Source: UBA6244 sp965140775
GTDB taxonomy: Bacteria; Bacteroidota; Bacteroidia; Bacteroidales; F082
Direction of reading: 5' to 3'
NCBI GenBank assembly: GCA_965140775.1
Contig: OZ223471.1
Span: 806,001 to 870,000, forward strand
Length of the DNA stretch: 64,000 nt
Part shown: one piece after another, positions 61,465-64,000 of the stretch
How positions within the stretch are numbered: the first letter of the stretch is position 1
How the letters are laid out: the number at the start of each line of letters is the position of its first letter
Position numbers and translations under genes: made by a program
The notes under the pieces: model-generated
What the model was told of the DNA's origin: nothing
Database searches by the model: none
Seen by the model: the letters and a program-made list of their open reading frames with translations, nothing else

Positions 61465-61911
61465 ATGGATCTAAGTAATCTTAAACCAGCAGAAGGTTCT
61501 GTAAGAAACAGAAAAAGGATAGGCCGTGGACAGGGTTCTGGTCATGGTGGTACTGCTACAAAAGGCCATAAAGGAGCCCAATCAAGATCAGGTTACAAAA
61601 GTAAACTTGGTTTCGAAGGTGGACAGATGCCACTGTATCGTCGCGTACCCAAATTTGGTTTTAAAAATATCAACCGTAAAGAATACCGTGGTATTAATAT
61701 CAGTGTTTTGCAAAAACTCGCTGATGATAAAAGCCTTACCGCCATCGATCAAAATGTATTAATCGAAAACGGACTGGCCAATAAAAACGACCTAATTAAA
61801 ATTTTAGGAATGGGTGAACTGAAAGCTAAACTCGATGTTACAGCTCACGGTTTTACCAAAACTGCTGAAGAAGCCATCAAAGCACAAGGCGGATCAGTTA
61901 CTAAAATCTAA
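61465..61911 (+). CDS. rplO: 50S ribosomal protein L15
   Basis: L15 is a late assembly protein of the large subunit. The 148 residues contain NLKPAEGSVRNRKRIGRGQG, the glycine-rich GSGHGGTATKGHKGAQSRSG and GGQMPLYRRVPKFGFKN. A GTG at 61456 could add three residues, but ATG at 61465 gives the usual MDLSNLKPAEGS start. secY follows after 6 bp. Confidence 0.96.
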   Translation: MDLSNLKPAEGSVRNRKRIGRGQGSGHGGTATKGHKGAQSRSGYKSKLGFEGGQMPLYRRVPKFGFKNINRKEYRGINISVLQKLADDKSLTAIDQNVLIENGLANKNDLIKILGMGELKAKLDVTAHGFTKTAEEAIKAQGGSVTKI

Positions 61912-61917
61912 AATTGA

Positions 61918-63276
61918 ATGAAAAAGTTAATCGAAACCTTACGGAACATCAATAAGATTGAGGAATTAAGAAACCGCATTCTTTACACTTTGGGGATTAT
62001 TTTAATCTACCGTCTGGGTTCCTATGTTACCCTCCCCGGTGTCGATCCAAACATGTTGTCAAACCTGCAAAGTCAAGGCAGTAGTGGATTGATGGGATTG
62101 CTTAATATGTTCTCAGGTGGTGCTTTTTCCAACGCCTCTATCTTTGCATTGGGTATCATGCCTTATATTTCGGCATCCATTGTGATTCAGTTGCTCGGAA
62201 TGGCCATCCCATATTTTCAACGTCTGCAACGCGAAGGTGAAAGTGGTCGTCGAAAAATAAACCAAATCACCCGTTATCTTACCGTGGTTATCGTAGCACT
62301 TCAAGCTCCCGGATATATTGCTAACCTGGTGTCGCAGCTTCCTGCCGAAGCCATCACACCCTTTAGCGCGGCTGTAACTACACCCTCCTTATTCTTTTGG
62401 GTAAGTTCAACCATCATTCTGATTTCGGGAACTTTGTTTGTTATGTGGCTTGGCGAAAAAATTACAGATAAAGGTATCGGCAATGGTATTTCTCTGATCA
62501 TTATGATCGGTATCATTGCTCGTTTGCCCGGTGCTCTGGTTCAGGAATTAGTATCCAAAATGGGAGCCCTCGGTGGTGGACTTGTTTACTTCCTCGTGGA
62601 ATTGGTGGTGCTTATCTTTGTTATCCTGTTTACCATTCTCTTGGTTCAGGGAACGCGCAGAGTGCCCATTCAATATGCCAAACGTATCGTAGGCAACAAA
62701 CAATATGGTGGTGTGCGTCAGTATTTGCCGCTGAAAGTTAACTCAGCCGGTGTAATGCCCATCATTTTTGCACAGGCCATTATGTTTTTGCCCATTACTC
62801 TTGTAGGTTTTGCCCAATCAGAATCGTTGTCGGGTTTCGCTGCAGCTTTTGCCAATTATACCGGATTTTGGTATAATTTCACCTTCTTCATTATGATTAT
62901 CGCATTTACCTACTTCTATACTGCAATTACCATCAACCCCAATCAAATGGCCGACGACCTGAAAAAGAATGGTGGCTTTATTCCTGGGGTGAAGCCTGGT
63001 AAAAAAACTGCCGAATATTTGGACAATATCTTGTCGCGCATTACCTTGCCCGGATCCATATTCCTTGGATTTATTGCCATCATGCCGGCGTTTGCACAAA
63101 TTGCAGGAGTAAATAGTGGATTTGCACAGTTTTATGGTGGAACCTCACTGCTGATTTTGGTGGGTGTTGTGCTGGATACTTTGCAACAAATTGAAAGTTA
63201 TTTGTTGATGCGCCATTACGACGGATTAACCAAATCAGGCCGTATCAAAGGTCGTTCATCAACATTTAGTGTATAA
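61918..63276 (+). CDS. secY: Protein translocase channel subunit SecY
   Basis: SecY is the membrane channel through which the secreted proteins of this window first pass. The 452 residues contain about ten membrane segments, starting near residue 20 (ILYTLGIILIYRLGSYVTLPG), with the plug region FSGGAFSNASIFALGIMPYISASI and cytoplasmic loop motifs RVPIQYAKRIVGNKQYGG. It lies after rplO, its usual site, and 14 bp before map. Confidence 0.97.
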   Translation: MKKLIETLRNINKIEELRNRILYTLGIILIYRLGSYVTLPGVDPNMLSNLQSQGSSGLMGLLNMFSGGAFSNASIFALGIMPYISASIVIQLLGMAIPYFQRLQREGESGRRKINQITRYLTVVIVALQAPGYIANLVSQLPAEAITPFSAAVTTPSLFFWVSSTIILISGTLFVMWLGEKITDKGIGNGISLIIMIGIIARLPGALVQELVSKMGALGGGLVYFLVELVVLIFVILFTILLVQGTRRVPIQYAKRIVGNKQYGGVRQYLPLKVNSAGVMPIIFAQAIMFLPITLVGFAQSESLSGFAAAFANYTGFWYNFTFFIMIIAFTYFYTAITINPNQMADDLKKNGGFIPGVKPGKKTAEYLDNILSRITLPGSIFLGFIAIMPAFAQIAGVNSGFAQFYGGTSLLILVGVVLDTLQQIESYLLMRHYDGLTKSGRIKGRSSTFSV

Positions 63277-63290
63277 TACTTTTTTCGTTA

Positions 63291-64000
63291 ATGGATTATA
63301 TTATTAAGACCGACGAAGAGGTAGAAGTACAACGACAGAGTTCTTTACTTGTTGGAAAAACTTTAGCTGAGGTTGCCTCCATCTTGAGGCCCGGAGTTAG
63401 TACCATCGAACTGGATACATTGGCCGAAACCTTTATCCGCGATCATGGTGCAGTGCCTGGCTTCAAAGGCTACGGTGGATTTCCCGGTAGTTTGTGCATC
63501 TCCGTCAACGACGAAGTGGTACACGGTATTCCGGGGCCAAGGGTTATCAAAGATGGTGATATTGTATCCATCGATTGTGGTACTCTTTGGAATGGCTTTT
63601 ACGGAGATTCGGCCTATACTTTTGGTGTAGGAGAAATAGAACCCGAGTTGGCCAATCTGCTGCAGCGCACCAAGGAATCCCTTATGCTCGCCATCGATCA
63701 GGCGATTGTTGGAAAACGTATCGGGGATATCGGAAATGCAGTGCAGAAATATGTGGAGGGATTTGGTTATTCAGTGGTGCGAGACCTGGTTGGTCATGGT
63801 GTAGGGCGTCATCTCCACGAACCACCTGAAGTGCCAAACTACGGAAGAAGAGGAACCGGAGCAAAGTTAAAATCAGGTATGTGCCTGGCCATCGAACCGA
63901 TGGTGAATCTTGGTGTAAAAGAAGTAAAACAAGATTCAGATGGATGGACAATCCGTACTAAGGATGGAAAACCCTCCGCTCATTTTGAGCATGATGTGGT
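63291..64000 (+). CDS. map: Methionine aminopeptidase type I (partial, cut by window end)
   Basis: Map removes the initiator methionine from nascent proteins. The first 236 codons are present, from ATG at 63291. The dimetal site is visible: D95 (VSIDCG), D106 (YGDSAY), H169 (VGHGVGRHLHEPP), E202 (LAIEPM) and E233 (HFEHDV), plus the substrate His H79 (EVVHGIPG). Only about 20-25 residues appear to be missing. Position after secY is the common spc-operon arrangement, so infA and rpmJ would be expected next. Confidence 0.96.
   Translation, partial: MDYIIKTDEEVEVQRQSSLLVGKTLAEVASILRPGVSTIELDTLAETFIRDHGAVPGFKGYGGFPGSLCISVNDEVVHGIPGPRVIKDGDIVSIDCGTLWNGFYGDSAYTFGVGEIEPELANLLQRTKESLMLAIDQAIVGKRIGDIGNAVQKYVEGFGYSVVRDLVGHGVGRHLHEPPEVPNYGRRGTGAKLKSGMCLAIEPMVNLGVKEVKQDSDGWTIRTKDGKPSAHFEHDV

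Overview
The window comes from a member of the Bacteroidota, most likely class Bacteroidia; a closer placement cannot be read from it. The evidence is the -7 promoter box TAnnTTTG ahead of many genes, secreted proteins with type IX secretion (T9SS) type A C-terminal sorting domains, a GldA-type ATPase, a DUF4290 protein beside murA, an Asp-type MurA, and a ribosomal block running rpsL-rpsG-fusA-rpsJ without tuf.

Layout. 1-2040: repeat-rich intergenic DNA interrupted by a complete IS1380-family insertion sequence (263-1919). 2088-6783: holB, tilS and dsbD on the plus strand. 6951-15116: four tandem paralogues of a large secreted Asp-box protein with T9SS sorting domains; all four have their own terminator and three have a visible promoter box. 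15202-17270 (minus): murA and a DUF4290 gene. 17907-20593 (plus): rplM-rpsI-rpsB-tsf. 20666-36489 (minus): a complete division and cell-wall (dcw) cluster, transcribed mraZ-rsmH-ftsL-ftsI-murE-mraY-murD-ftsW-murG-murC-ftsQ-ftsA-ftsZ, followed by a yqeY-like gene; a 10-bp-phased repeat array upstream of mraZ looks like the MraZ operator. 36836-49248: mixed single genes (priA, an Omp28-like T9SS cargo, a small T9SS cargo, metK, gldA, uvrD/pcrA, a GT-C glycosyltransferase). 49620-64000 (plus): the str-S10-spc ribosomal block ending in secY and a map gene cut by the window edge.

How the genes work together. The dcw cluster supplies lipid II synthesis from UDP-MurNAc-L-Ala-D-Glu onward (MurE with a DNPR motif indicating meso-diaminopimelate, MraY, MurD, MurG, MurC) plus the septal machinery; murA, the first committed step, sits nearby with DUF4290. 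The ribosomal block encodes most r-proteins of the str, S10 and spc operons plus EF-G and the SecY channel. Secreted products leave by Sec and, for the six proteins with sorting domains, probably by T9SS. All seven Sec signal peptides have Gln at the predicted +1 position.

The most unusual signals are the IS1380 element inserted in the loop of a palindrome with a 4-bp target duplication, a composite intergenic repeat seen at three places, the GTA-loop hairpin string at 94-221, the four-gene Asp-box array with mosaic similarity, and the phased MraZ operator. No tRNA, rRNA or CRISPR array was found, and no clear new defence or biosynthetic system.
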